Source of the DNA: CAVUXJ01 sp963814975
Lineage (GTDB): Bacteria; Acidobacteriota; Vicinamibacteria; Vicinamibacterales; CAVVIG01
DNA length: 64,000 nucleotides
NCBI GenBank assembly: GCA_963814975.1
Contig: CAWFFB010000020.1
Span: 1 to 64,000 of the forward strand
Direction: 5' to 3'
This document shows positions 36,123-44,501 of the stretch, piece by piece. The translations under genes and the position numbers were made by a program. Position 1 is the first letter of the stretch. The number at the start of each line of letters is the position of its first letter. The notes below the pieces were generated by a model that worked only from the letters and a program-made list of their open reading frames with translations, searched no databases and was not told the origin of the DNA.

Positions 36123-37427
36123 ATGCGCGCGGTCGACATCATCCTCAAGAAACGAGACGGCGGCCGACTGGCAGCGGAAGAAATTTCGTTCTTCGTCGAC
36201 GGGGTGACGACCGGCACGGTGCCGGATTATCAGGCCTCGGCGCTGCTGATGGCAATTCTGCTGCGCGGAATGACGGACGACGAGACGGCGTCGCTCACGG
36301 CCGCGATGGTTGATTCCGGCGTCCGCCTCGATCTGAGCGGCATTTCCGGCGCGAAGGTGGACAAGCACAGCACGGGAGGGGTCGGCGATAAGACCTCGCT
36401 GGTGGTGGCGCCGATCGCCGCCGCGTGCGGCGTGATTGTGCCGATGATGTCGGGCCGCGGACTCGGATACACGGGCGGTACGCTCGACAAGCTCGAATCG
36501 ATTCCCGGCTTTCGCGTGAATCTGTCGTTCGATGAGATGAACGCCGCGCTGGCCAGCACCGGCTGCGCGATGATTGGCCAGTCGGCCGAGCTGGCGCCGG
36601 CCGACAAGAAGCTGTACGCGCTTCGCGACGTGTCGGGCACGATTGAGAGCATTCCGCTCATTACGGCGTCGATCCTGAGCAAGAAGGTGGCCGAAGGAAT
36701 CGAGGGTCTGGTTCTCGATGTGAAGACCGGTCGCGGCGCGTTCATGAAGACGGAAGCCGACGCGCATGCCCTCGCCAAGTCGCTCGTGTCGATTGGCAAG
36801 GCGTCCGGCGTTCGAACGGAAGCGGTCATCACCTCCATGGACGCGCCGCTCGGTTGCGCCGTGGGCAATGCGCTCGAAGTGATCGAGAGTCTGGAAGTGC
36901 TGAAGGGACGTGGCTCCGGGGAGCTCATGGACCTCTCGATCGAGCTCGCCGCGCGCATGCTGCTCCTCGGAGGGGTCGCCGCGGACCGTCCCGATGCCGA
37001 GCGCCGCGTCCGCCACGCCATCGCGTCCGGCAGCGCACTGGCCCGCTTTCAGTCGATTGTCGAATCGCAGGGCGGCGACCCGCGCGTTGTCGAGGACTAT
37101 GGAAGGTTGCCCACGGCGTCGGGGCAGCATCCTGTGCCGGCAGATCGATCCGGCTACGTCACGGGGCTCGATGCGGAACTGATAGGCCGCGCTTCGGTGG
37201 CGCTCGGGGCCGGCCGCGATCGAGTCGAAGATGTCGTGGACCCGGCCGTTGGAATCATGGTGGTCGCCCGCATCGGCCACCGTGTGTCCGGCGGCGATCC
37301 TGTGCTGATGCTTCATTACCGGTCGGAGGTCAGGCTCGACGCGGCCCTCGCGCTGGCCCGAAGCGCCATTCGCGTGGCCGACCGGCCGCCGCCCGCCCGG
37401 CCGTCTATACTGGCGAGCATCGACTGA
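36123..37427 (+). CDS. deoA: Thymidine (pyrimidine-nucleoside) phosphorylase
   Basis: The 434-residue protein begins with the helical domain of the NP-II family and carries KHSTGGVGDKTSLVVAP (phosphate site), MSGRGLGYTGGTLDKLESIPG and DVKTGRGAFM. It splits thymidine, and probably uridine, to base and pentose-1-phosphate. The start is ATG 36123 (MRAVDIILKKRDG), which matches family N-termini. The next gene, 60 bp on, is a purine nucleoside phosphorylase, so the two make a nucleoside-salvage unit. Confidence 0.95.
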   Translation: MRAVDIILKKRDGGRLAAEEISFFVDGVTTGTVPDYQASALLMAILLRGMTDDETASLTAAMVDSGVRLDLSGISGAKVDKHSTGGVGDKTSLVVAPIAAACGVIVPMMSGRGLGYTGGTLDKLESIPGFRVNLSFDEMNAALASTGCAMIGQSAELAPADKKLYALRDVSGTIESIPLITASILSKKVAEGIEGLVLDVKTGRGAFMKTEADAHALAKSLVSIGKASGVRTEAVITSMDAPLGCAVGNALEVIESLEVLKGRGSGELMDLSIELAARMLLLGGVAADRPDAERRVRHAIASGSALARFQSIVESQGGDPRVVEDYGRLPTASGQHPVPADRSGYVTGLDAELIGRASVALGAGRDRVEDVVDPAVGIMVVARIGHRVSGGDPVLMLHYRSEVRLDAALALARSAIRVADRPPPARPSILASID

Positions 37428-37487
37428 GGCCGTGAGCCGCATGCCAGTCGCGGCGTCGATCAACGCTGCACCGCCGCGGGGCTGTGA

Positions 37488-38306
37488 ATGGACTATTACG
37501 ATCGGGTGCAGGAGGCGGCCGCGGCGATCCGCTCGAACTCCGGACAGGTGCCCTCGGTCGCGGTCGTCCTCGGATCCGGGCTCGGTGACTTTGCCGCCAC
37601 GCTTGCCGAGCCGGTGTCGCTGTCGTACCGGCAACTGCCGCACTGGCCGGCGGTTCGCGTCGCCGGTCACGCGGGGCGACTGGTGGTTGGCACCCTTCAG
37701 GGCCGAACGGTCGCCGCCCTCGCCGGACGCAGCCACGCCTATGAGGGGCACGACCTCGGCACCGTCACGTTCGCCGTGCGCGTGCTCGGGTGCCTGGGCG
37801 TGAAGATTCTCATCCTCACCAATGCCGCTGGCGGCATCAATACCGCGTTTGCACAGGGGACGTTGATGGTGATCGACGACCACATCAATTTAACGGGTCT
37901 CAACCCGCTTGTCGGACCCAACGAGGATCGGTTCGGTCCCCGCTTTCCCGACATGACCGGCGTCTATGCCTCGCGGCTACGCGCGGTTGCCGACCAGGTG
38001 GGCGCCGCCCTGGAAATGCAGCTGTCGCACGGCGTCTATGCTGCGCTGACGGGGCCCAGCTACGAAACACCCGCCGAGATCCGGTACCTGCGAGCGATCG
38101 GAGCGGACGCGGTGGGAATGTCCACCGTGCCGGAGGCCATCGTCGCGCGCCACATGGGTCTCGAGGTGCTCGGCATCTCGTGCATCACCAACATGGCCGC
38201 CGGCCTACGGCCCGGCCCTCTGAGTCATGAAGAGGTGCTGGAAACCACGCGCCGGGTGCGCGGCCGGTTCATCGCGCTGCTGGAGGGAATCATTGGACGA
38301 CTCTGA
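37488..38306 (+). CDS. punA: Purine nucleoside phosphorylase
   Basis: The 272-residue class I (trimeric, inosine/guanosine-type) PNP has VAVVLGSGLGDF near the N-terminus, GRSHAYEGHD, ILTNAAGGIN and the base-binding segment AVGMSTVPEAIVARHMGLEVLGISCITN. It phosphorolyses purine nucleosides. A TATACT box at 37406-37411 gives a possible own promoter inside the deoA end. The next gene starts within its stop region, so translation is probably coupled. Confidence 0.95.
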   Translation: MDYYDRVQEAAAAIRSNSGQVPSVAVVLGSGLGDFAATLAEPVSLSYRQLPHWPAVRVAGHAGRLVVGTLQGRTVAALAGRSHAYEGHDLGTVTFAVRVLGCLGVKILILTNAAGGINTAFAQGTLMVIDDHINLTGLNPLVGPNEDRFGPRFPDMTGVYASRLRAVADQVGAALEMQLSHGVYAALTGPSYETPAEIRYLRAIGADAVGMSTVPEAIVARHMGLEVLGISCITNMAAGLRPGPLSHEEVLETTRRVRGRFIALLEGIIGRL

Positions 38307-39135
38307 TCGCAGACGGCTGTCGGTCTCGACAGTCGATGTCGCCGAGGGTCGTGAAGCGGAATTCCACAATCTCTCGAATGCCTTCCAGGCGCTCTTCGGG
38401 CGCAAGGGCTACGGGCGTTTCGAGACATTTCGCGACGAGGGGGTGCCGACCCGCTATTACTCCGTCCGCGAATGGTCCGGTACCGCTGCGGCCGAGACTT
38501 GCCACGGCGATATCGAAGTGCAGGGGCTCACGTCGAAGCTGTACAGGATCGCGCGTGTGACTCACGTCGTGAACGGCGTGCGCCGCCCGGATCCGTTGCG
38601 GCTCGTGCTGGATGATCACCGGGCTGGCGTGGAATCCGATCGCCGTTCCGGCTTCGATCGGCGGGACGCGACCCGGAAGGAGCCAGTAGTCGAGCGCAGG
38701 CACAATCGCGAGCGTCGGCTGGGTCCACGGCGGCTGCGGGCCCAGGCGGCCGCCGTCGATCTCGTGGCAGCCGCCCGCCGGGCGCGCGAACATGCCGACG
38801 CCGCGTTTTCGCGGTTCAAGGTCGGTGCCGCGCTCGAGGCGGGCGACGGCACGGTTATTACGGGCTGCAATATCGAGAATGCAACCTACGGCTTGACGAT
38901 GTGTGCAGAGCGCGTGGCGATCTTCAAGGCGCTCTCTGAGGGGCACCGCGTCTTCAGCCGCATCGCCATCGTCGTCGACAGCGAACGACCCACACCACCG
39001 TGCGGGGCCTGCCGGCAGGTGCTGTGGGAGTTCGGCGGCAACCTCGAAGTGCAGCTGGCAAACCTGTCACAGGAGCAAGGCACCCATCAGCTCAAGGACC
39101 TGCTGCCGCTGCCTTTCGACGCGCGACTCCTGTGA
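38293..39135 (+). CDS. cdd: Two-domain protein: unknown N-domain fused to cytidine deaminase
   Basis: TTG 38293 overlaps the punA stop and opens a 280-residue protein. Residues 1-110 (LSVSTVDVAEGREAEFHNLSN to RLVLDDH) form a domain I do not recognise; it has a dimeric ferredoxin-like feel. A charged linker (about 115-145, rich in Arg/Asp) joins it to a complete class I cytidine deaminase (about 150-280) with AAFSRFKVGAALEAGDG, zinc-ligand motif MCAERVAIFKAL and PCGACRQVLWEFG. The usual enzyme is about 130 residues, so the fusion doubles it. Position after deoA-punA supports nucleoside salvage. Confidence 0.85.
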   Translation: MDDSDRRRLSVSTVDVAEGREAEFHNLSNAFQALFGRKGYGRFETFRDEGVPTRYYSVREWSGTAAAETCHGDIEVQGLTSKLYRIARVTHVVNGVRRPDPLRLVLDDHRAGVESDRRSGFDRRDATRKEPVVERRHNRERRLGPRRLRAQAAAVDLVAAARRAREHADAAFSRFKVGAALEAGDGTVITGCNIENATYGLTMCAERVAIFKALSEGHRVFSRIAIVVDSERPTPPCGACRQVLWEFGGNLEVQLANLSQEQGTHQLKDLLPLPFDARLL

Positions 39136-39150
39136 TCCACGCAGTAGAGT

Positions 39151-39156
39151 TAGAAT
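39151..39156 (+). promoter_or_regulatory. -10 box TAGAAT, mtnA, leaderless start
   Basis: TAGAAT lies nine bases before ATG 39166 in a 30-bp spacer that has no ribosome-binding sequence. This places the transcription start at or just before the initiation codon. Confidence 0.45.
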
Positions 39157-39165
39157 TTCTCATCC

Positions 39166-40227
39166 ATGCTGCCCACAATCGCCCGCGAAGACGACGCCGT
39201 CGTGATGATCGACCAGCGCAAGCTGCCGGCGAAGGAAGTGTTCGTGCGCTGCAAGACCGCCGCCGAGGTCGCGCGCGCCATCAAGACGATGGTGATCCGC
39301 GGCGCTCCGGCGATTGGCGTTGCCGCGGCGATGGGCATCGCGCTGGGAACCAGAAGAAGCAAGGCCACCGGCACCCAGAAGCTCGCGGCCGAGTTCTTCG
39401 AGATCTGCGAGCTCATGGCATCGACCCGTCCGACGGCTGTCAACCTGTTCTGGGCGATCGATCGTATGAAGCGGTCGTTTGCCGCGGCCGTCGAAGCGGG
39501 CGAATCGGTCGAACAGATCAAGGACCGTCTGGATCGCGAAGCGAATGCGATACACGACGAGGACGTCGCCAGTTGCCGGGCGATGGGCGCGTTCGGCGCC
39601 GCCGTGGTACCTCACGGTGCGCGCATCCTGACGCATTGCAATGCCGGAGCACTGGCGACTGCCGGCTACGGTACCGCGCTTGGCGTGGTCCGAGCCGCCG
39701 TCGAAGCTGGCAAGCAGATAACGGTCGTCGCCGACGAGACCAGGCCCTTTCTGCAAGGCGCGCGGCTCACCGCATGGGAGCTGGTTCGTGACGGCATCGA
39801 CACCACCGTCATCACCGACAACATGGCGGGCGCGCTGATGAGCAGGGGCCAGCTTGATATCGTGGTGGTCGGAGCCGACCGGATCGCCGCAAACGGCGAC
39901 ACCGCGAACAAGATCGGCACCTATACCGTCGCCGTCCTGGCCCGCGAGCACAACATCCCGTTCTACGTCGCCGCCCCGCTGTCGACCATCGATCTGAATA
40001 CCGTGGATGGCCGGGAGATCCCGATCGAGGAGCGCAATCCACGCGAGGTCAGCCATCTCGGCGGCAGTCAGCTGACGCCGAACGGTGCCCACATTCGCAA
40101 TCCTGCATTCGACGTGACACCGCACCACCTCATTGCCGGCATCATCACCGAGCGCGGCATCTGCCGTGCGCCCTACACCGAGTCGCTGAAGCAGGCCTGC
40201 GAAACCGAAGTGGCGCGCCTTACGTAA
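39166..40227 (+). CDS. mtnA: Methylthioribose-1-phosphate isomerase
   Basis: The 353-residue aldose-ketose isomerase of the eIF2B-like family carries TMVIRGAPAIGVAAAMG near residue 45, the catalytic-Cys region ILTHCNAGALATAGYGTALG and the Asp-containing VVVGADRIAANGD. It serves methionine salvage from methylthioadenosine. The phosphorolytic step feeding it may come from a PNP-type enzyme like the one upstream, though the gene there is class I. No other salvage genes (mtnB, mtnC) are in the window. Confidence 0.94.
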   Translation: MLPTIAREDDAVVMIDQRKLPAKEVFVRCKTAAEVARAIKTMVIRGAPAIGVAAAMGIALGTRRSKATGTQKLAAEFFEICELMASTRPTAVNLFWAIDRMKRSFAAAVEAGESVEQIKDRLDREANAIHDEDVASCRAMGAFGAAVVPHGARILTHCNAGALATAGYGTALGVVRAAVEAGKQITVVADETRPFLQGARLTAWELVRDGIDTTVITDNMAGALMSRGQLDIVVVGADRIAANGDTANKIGTYTVAVLAREHNIPFYVAAPLSTIDLNTVDGREIPIEERNPREVSHLGGSQLTPNGAHIRNPAFDVTPHHLIAGIITERGICRAPYTESLKQACETEVARLT

Positions 40228-40322
40228 GAGCTTTCACCAGAAGACACGAAGCGTACGACACACTGAGGTCCTTGAACAGGTTGGCACCAAGCGCGTGTTC
40301 TTCGTGGTCTTGTGACTTGTTT
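40228..40322. repeat. Inverted word repeat, mtnA-tsaD spacer
   Basis: The left arm (about 40234-40264) contains TCACCAGAAGACACGAAG. The right arm (about 40282-40318), read on the opposite strand, contains TCACAAGACCACGAAGAAC. The shared word is CACGAAG. The arms are imperfect and separated by about 20 bp. Confidence 0.55.
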
Positions 40323-40325
40323 GTC

Positions 40326-41393
40326 ATGCTGATCTTGGGCATCGAAACATCGTGCGATGAAACCGCGGCCGCCGTGGTCGAGGAGACCGGAGACGCCGCC
40401 CGGCCGTGGGCTATCCGGTCGAATGTCGTCGCATCGCAGGTGCCCATTCATCGCGAGTGGGGCGGCGTCGTCCCGGAACTCGCCTCGCGCCAGCATGTCC
40501 GAGACATCTGTGGCGTCGCCGCCCGCGCGCTCCAGGACGCCGGGACCACCTGGTCGGACCTCGGTGCCGTCGCCGTCACGCAAGGTCCGGGCCTCGTCGG
40601 CTCGCTGCTTGTCGGCGTGTCGTTTGCGAAGGCCGCGGCGGCTGCCACCGGCCTGCCGCTCGTCGCGGTCCATCATCTGGCCGGCCACGTCGAATCGCTG
40701 GTCCTCCAGAATGGTGAGTTGCCGTACCCCTCGGTGGTGCTGGTCGTGTCTGGCGGTCACACCAGCCTGTATCTCGTCGATGAACCTGGTCGCTATCAAC
40801 TCCTCAGCCGCACACGCGACGATGCGGCGGGGGAGGCCTACGACAAGGTGGCGAAGTTGCTCGGCCTTGGGTATCCCGGTGGCCCGGTCATCGATCGCCT
40901 CGCCCGGACGGGGAACGACCGTGCGATCCGGTTGCCGACGACTCGATTGACCCATCCAGACCGGAATGCGCCGACGCTGAAAGGGGATCTCGATTTCAGC
41001 TTCAGCGGCCTGAAGACCGCGGTCCTGCGGCACGTGCGCACTCAGCAGCAGCTGCGGGGGGCTGCGGTGCCGCTGTTCACAGAGCACGAGATCGCTGACA
41101 TCTGCGCCAGTTTCCAGCGCGTGGTCATCGCGGCGCTCGTCGAGCGCACCTTTGATGCGGCGCGCCGACATCACGCGAAGAGCATCGGCGTCGCCGGCGG
41201 AGTGTCCGCAAACAGCCGTCTCCGGGAAGAGTTCGCGGCGCGCGGCAAGGCGCGTGAGATGCCGACGTTCGTGCCGAGCTTGCAGCTGTCTACCGATAAT
41301 GCAGCGATGATTGCGGCCGCGGGGCTGCGCAAGCTGCGCGCCGGCGTGACGGCGCCGTTCGATCTCAACGCGGATGCAGGGCTGGTGCTCTAA
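40326..41393 (+). CDS. tsaD: tRNA N6-threonylcarbamoyladenosine (t6A) synthesis protein TsaD
   Basis: The 355-residue ASKHA-fold protein starts MLILGIETSCDETAAAVVE. The metal-binding histidines are in VAVHHLAGHVES, followed by VLVVSGGHTSLYLV, GEAYDKVAKLLGLGYPGGP and GVAGGVSANSRLREEF. It transfers the threonylcarbamoyl group to A37 of ANN-decoding tRNAs. ATG 40326 is chosen because it opens the conserved N-terminus; the frame upstream translates the spacer repeat. Its stop is directly followed by the word-repeat arm of the four-helix element. Confidence 0.96.
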   Translation: MLILGIETSCDETAAAVVEETGDAARPWAIRSNVVASQVPIHREWGGVVPELASRQHVRDICGVAARALQDAGTTWSDLGAVAVTQGPGLVGSLLVGVSFAKAAAAATGLPLVAVHHLAGHVESLVLQNGELPYPSVVLVVSGGHTSLYLVDEPGRYQLLSRTRDDAAGEAYDKVAKLLGLGYPGGPVIDRLARTGNDRAIRLPTTRLTHPDRNAPTLKGDLDFSFSGLKTAVLRHVRTQQQLRGAAVPLFTEHEIADICASFQRVVIAALVERTFDAARRHHAKSIGVAGGVSANSRLREEFAARGKAREMPTFVPSLQLSTDNAAMIAAAGLRKLRAGVTAPFDLNADAGLVL

Positions 41394-41400
41394 GGCGCGA

Positions 41401-42040
41401 AAGGTGCTTAAGGTGCTAGGGGTGCGTATGGTGCTAAGGTGCTTGGGGTGTTTGGGTGCTTGGGGTGCTGGGGTGCTTGAGGTGCTCGGGCGCTTAGGTG
41501 CCAAAGTGCGGGCGTTATGTGCTTCGGTGAGTCGGTTTAGTTATCTGGGCTATTCCTGAGATATCGAATCAGGTGCGTAACCGCGGCGATTGCTCGATTA
41601 TAGAGAGGTTCTAGATCCCGAACCGTGTCTTGACTCCAGTATCTGCGAACTGCGCCATCCCGCAGGTGGTCGCGGAGCTCGAGCAGAGAGCCGCGAGCAA
41701 CACTGGCGTACTGGGCGAACTCACGATGCCGATAGCGAACCAAATCCTTCGGCGATATTCCGAGTGACTGAGCTCGCATCGCGAACCTGATCGCGAAATC
41801 TGCGATCATGAATCGCAGGTCCTTGGGCGGTGATTGCATGCACCCTCTGGCGCAACTCGTCGCTAAGCTGCCAGACAATGAGATCTTCGACGCGGCGAGC
41901 TCCCATTCGCGCCGGATCGAGCATCCACTGTGCCAGTACATTTCCGATCCAGCCTCTCGTGCGCCCGAAGCCCCGAAGCACTCAAAGCCCCGAAGCCCCC
42001 AAGCACCCGAAGCACCCAAGCACCTAAGCACCTTTACCCC
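41401..42040. mobile_element. IVS-like element: inverted word-repeat arms around a four-helix-bundle gene
   Basis: The left arm (41401-41505) is about twelve iterations of a GGTGCT-word with 8-9 base period. The right arm (41962-42040) is the same word on the opposite strand (CACC-AAGC units). Between the arms a minus-strand gene encodes a four-helix-bundle protein of the 23S rRNA intervening-sequence family. rRNA IVS elements have this same plan (stem-forming ends plus that protein). Here the element sits between tsaD and yjbQ. The boundaries follow the repeats and are approximate. Calling it mobile is an inference. Confidence 0.6.
41537..41906 (-). pseudogene. Four-helix-bundle protein (23S rRNA IVP / Avd-like), one frameshift
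   Basis: From ATG 41906 the frame reads MGARRVEDLIVWQLSDELRQ and DASSVTRNIAEGFG, the hallmark helices 1-2 of the family. After GFG one extra T (about 41736-41739) shifts the frame, and the protein continues in the next frame as RYRHREFAQYASVARGSLLELR, then LEPLYNRAIAAVTHLIRYLRN to the stop at 41537. The joined product is about 122 residues, the normal size. An upstream start at ATG 41924 is also possible. The single-base shift could be a sequencing error. Relatives occur in rRNA intervening sequences and as Avd partners in diversity-generating retroelements; no reverse transcriptase is near. Confidence 0.8.
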
Positions 42041-42051
42041 CTAGCCACCCT

Positions 42052-42480
42052 ATGCTTGTGCATACCGACTACCTCTGGTTCAACACCAAGAAGCGGCAGG
42101 AATTCATCCGCATCACCGACGAAGTGGCCGCGGTCGTCAGCAAGAGCGGCGTCACGGACGGGACCGTGCTGGTGTCCGCCATGCACATCACCTCCGGCGT
42201 GTACGTCAATGACTGGGAGGATGGACTGATCCACGACTTCCAGACCTGGCTCGAGACACTCGCGCCGGCGGGCCTCAATTATCGGCATCATCAGACAGGC
42301 GAGGACAACGCCGATGCGCACCTCAAACGGACGATCATGGGCCATCAGGTCGTCTTGCCCATAACCAGCGGTAAGCTCGATCTCGGGCCGTGGGAGCAGG
42401 TGTTCTACGCGGAATTCGACGGCCAGCGCAAGAAGCGGGTCGTGGTCAAGGTGATGGGCATCTCGGGCCTTGAAACATGA
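42052..42480 (+). CDS. yjbQ: YjbQ/UPF0047 family protein
   Basis: The 142-residue protein has the conserved core of the YjbQ family: SGVTDGTVLVSAMHITSGVYVND, the glutamate/histidine region NYRHHQTGEDNADAHLKRTIMGHQVVLPITSGKLDLGPWEQVFYAEFDG. Members have weak thiamine-phosphate synthase activity in genetic tests; the physiological role is unsettled. The stop overlaps the start of the NUDIX gene (ATGA), so the pair is co-translated. The start lies 12 bp after the right arm of the four-helix element. Confidence 0.9.
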   Translation: MLVHTDYLWFNTKKRQEFIRITDEVAAVVSKSGVTDGTVLVSAMHITSGVYVNDWEDGLIHDFQTWLETLAPAGLNYRHHQTGEDNADAHLKRTIMGHQVVLPITSGKLDLGPWEQVFYAEFDGQRKKRVVVKVMGISGLET

Positions 42481-42914
42481 CCGATCTCAGGCACTATCCG
42501 GCGCGACCGATCGTGGGCGTCGGGGCGGTCATCCTCGACGGCCCGCGCGTCCTCCTGGTCAGGCGCGCGCATGAGCCGCTCAAAGGCGAATGGAGTCTTC
42601 CGGGGGGCGCCGTAGAGCTCGGGGAAACGCTCGAAACCGCGCTGGCGCGCGAAGTGATCGAGGAGACGGGTCTCGAAGTCGTGGTCGGACCGGTCGTGGA
42701 GGTCATCGATCGCGTGCAGCGCGCTCCCGACGGTCGCGTCGAGTATCACTTCGTGATCGTCGATTACCTGTGCACCGTTCGGGCTGGCGTCGCGGCGCAC
42801 GGTTCGGATGCGTCGGATGTACGCTGGGTGCCCGTTTCGGAGTTGGCCGCTCACCAGGTGACCAGCAAAGCGATCGAAGTCATTCTGAAGGCCGTTGACC
42901 TCCAGGGGCGGTAG
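42477..42914 (+). CDS. NUDIX hydrolase
   Basis: The 145-residue protein carries a full Nudix box, GGAVELGETLETALAREVIEETGLEV (residues about 39-64, Gx5Ex7REUxEExGU), after the strand VILDGPRVLLVRRAHEP. It would hydrolyse a nucleoside diphosphate derivative; the closest pattern is the ADP-ribose/NADH-type small Nudix enzymes, but substrate cannot be assigned. Its last 35 bp overlap the end of the convergent permease gene. Confidence 0.88.
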   Translation: MTDLRHYPARPIVGVGAVILDGPRVLLVRRAHEPLKGEWSLPGGAVELGETLETALAREVIEETGLEVVVGPVVEVIDRVQRAPDGRVEYHFVIVDYLCTVRAGVAAHGSDASDVRWVPVSELAAHQVTSKAIEVILKAVDLQGR

Positions 42915-44403
42915 CTGGCTCACGGGTCCGCCAGGCGAAGTAGACGGGCACGCCCAGCAGCACGATGACCAACCCGGGCCATGTCGTCGCTGTCCGGTAG
43001 ATGAACAGGACGAGCAGGATGGTGCTCGCGCCCGCGATGTAGAGCGCCGGCAGGAGGGGGTACCCGAACGCACGATACGGCCGCTCGATGGCGGGCCGCG
43101 TCCGCCGCAACCGGAAGAGCCCGGCAATCGTGAGGATATAGAAAATCAGCGCGGCCGAGATGACGTAGTCGAGCAAATTGCTGTACAGGTTGCCGTAAGC
43201 CCGCGTCGCCGGATTGTAGGTCCGCGGCAGCACGAGAAGAACCGCCCAGAGCCCCTGCAACACCAGGCCCCACGCCGGTACTCTCGCGTGGTTCAAACGG
43301 CCGGCGGCGCGGAAGAACAGCCCGTCCCGAGCCATCGCATAGTACGCGCGCGCGCCCGCCAGGATCAGGCCGTTGTTGCACCCAAACGTCGAGACGACGA
43401 TCGCGACCGCCATCATCGCGGCGCCGGCGCCGGGAAAGACAGCGTCGAGAGTCGCCGTGGCGACGCGATCCGCCGGAGCGTGCTGAATCGCGGCGAAGGG
43501 CAGCGTCACCAGATAGGCGACGTTGACGAGCAGGTACAGGCCGATCACCGTCGAGGCCCCGAGCGCGAGCGACAGCGGGATGTTTCGCCTTGGATCCTTC
43601 ACTTCTCCGGCGGTGAACGTGATGTTGTTCCAGGCGTCGGCGGAGAAGAGCGACCCGGTCTGCGACACGCAGATCGCGACGAACAGGCCGACTGCGGTGA
43701 TGGCCGACAGGCCCGGCACGATGTCGATGACGCCGCGCGGCGTCCACATGTTGCCGAAGTTGTCGGACACCGCCGCTTGGTTCCAGCCAAGCAGCAGGCC
43801 GGCGAGGATCAACGCGATGACCGCGCCGGTCTTGGCGGTGGTGAACACATTCTGGATGACGCGCCCGTATTCGAGCCCCCGCGTGTTGGTCCAGGTGAGG
43901 AGCGCGATCAGCACGATGCCGACCAGTTGCGTGGTGGACAAGGAGAGCGCGTAGCCGGCGCTCAGGTGGATCGGCTCGAGCAGGTACCGATCGTCGGAGA
44001 TCCACGGGATCAGGACGCCGGAGTATCGGGCGAAGCCGACGGCAACCGCGGCAATGGTTCCGGTCTGGATGACCAGGAACAGCGTCCACCCGTACAGAAA
44101 ACCCCACAGCGGGGAAAATGCCTCGCGCAAGTACACGTATTGCCCACCGGCGCGCGGCATCATCGCGGCGAGCTCGCCGTAGGCGAGCGCGCCCACGACA
44201 GTGAGCACTCCCGCCACGAGCCAGGCCACCAGCAGCCAGCCGGCACTCCCGACGTTGCGGGCCATATCGGCCGACACGATGAAGATGCCGGAGCCGATCA
44301 TCGATCCGACGACGACCATCGTCGAGTCGTAGAGGCCGAGGCCACGATTGAATTCGGTGTCGAGCGCGGTTGCCGCCATGCCGCGTGCCGACGGATTGGT
44401 CAT
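42880..44403 (-). CDS. APC-family amino acid permease
   Basis: The 507-residue protein has about twelve membrane helices. It begins GLYDSTMVVVGSMIGSGIFIV, the substrate-binding helix 1 motif GSGI of the APC superfamily, and contains PRAGGQYVYLREAF and a conserved FSADAWNNITFTAGEVKDPRRN segment as in LAT-type transporters. It imports amino acids by antiport or proton symport; the substrate is unknown. A ribosome site AGGAG precedes the ATG and is part of an inverted repeat. Confidence 0.9.
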   Translation of the reverse strand: MTNPSARGMAATALDTEFNRGLGLYDSTMVVVGSMIGSGIFIVSADMARNVGSAGWLLVAWLVAGVLTVVGALAYGELAAMMPRAGGQYVYLREAFSPLWGFLYGWTLFLVIQTGTIAAVAVGFARYSGVLIPWISDDRYLLEPIHLSAGYALSLSTTQLVGIVLIALLTWTNTRGLEYGRVIQNVFTTAKTGAVIALILAGLLLGWNQAAVSDNFGNMWTPRGVIDIVPGLSAITAVGLFVAICVSQTGSLFSADAWNNITFTAGEVKDPRRNIPLSLALGASTVIGLYLLVNVAYLVTLPFAAIQHAPADRVATATLDAVFPGAGAAMMAVAIVVSTFGCNNGLILAGARAYYAMARDGLFFRAAGRLNHARVPAWGLVLQGLWAVLLVLPRTYNPATRAYGNLYSNLLDYVISAALIFYILTIAGLFRLRRTRPAIERPYRAFGYPLLPALYIAGASTILLVLFIYRTATTWPGLVIVLLGVPVYFAWRTREPATAPGGQRPSE

Positions 44404-44408
44404 CAGCC

Positions 44409-44453
44409 GCTCCTGAACTAAGATTCTGAGACGCTCGACGTTACCTCAGGAGC
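44409..44453 (-). promoter_or_regulatory. Inverted repeat covering the permease ribosome site
   Basis: GCTCCTGA at 44409-44416 is perfectly inverted by TCAGGAGC at 44446-44453. On the permease strand the proximal arm contains its Shine-Dalgarno sequence AGGAG, so a leader hairpin could hide it. A -10-like CAGAAT between the arms would give a transcript lacking the distal arm, in which case the repeat could be an operator instead. Confidence 0.4.
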
Positions 44454-44501
44454 AGCGGTTCGGCCAAACCGCCGGCGCCGCTTTTCGCGCTTGATGACGC
44501 C

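Noticed and set aside
36108..37883. 591-residue minus-strand open frame opposite deoA and punA
   Set aside because: Antisense shadow caused by high-GC codon use; no motifs, and both genes on the other strand are unmistakable.
41374..41559. Plus-strand open frame rich in Leu-Gly-Val over the left arm of the four-helix element
   Set aside because: It is only the translation of the GGTGCT word repeat and overlaps the tsaD end in another frame.
41401..42040. Diversity-generating retroelement around the Avd-like gene
   Set aside because: No reverse transcriptase and no template/variable repeat pair with adenine-specific differences in the window.
42895..44421. 508-residue plus-strand open frame opposite the APC permease
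   Set aside because: Composition is Arg/Asp/Gly-rich with no domain; the permease on the minus strand has clear helices and motifs.
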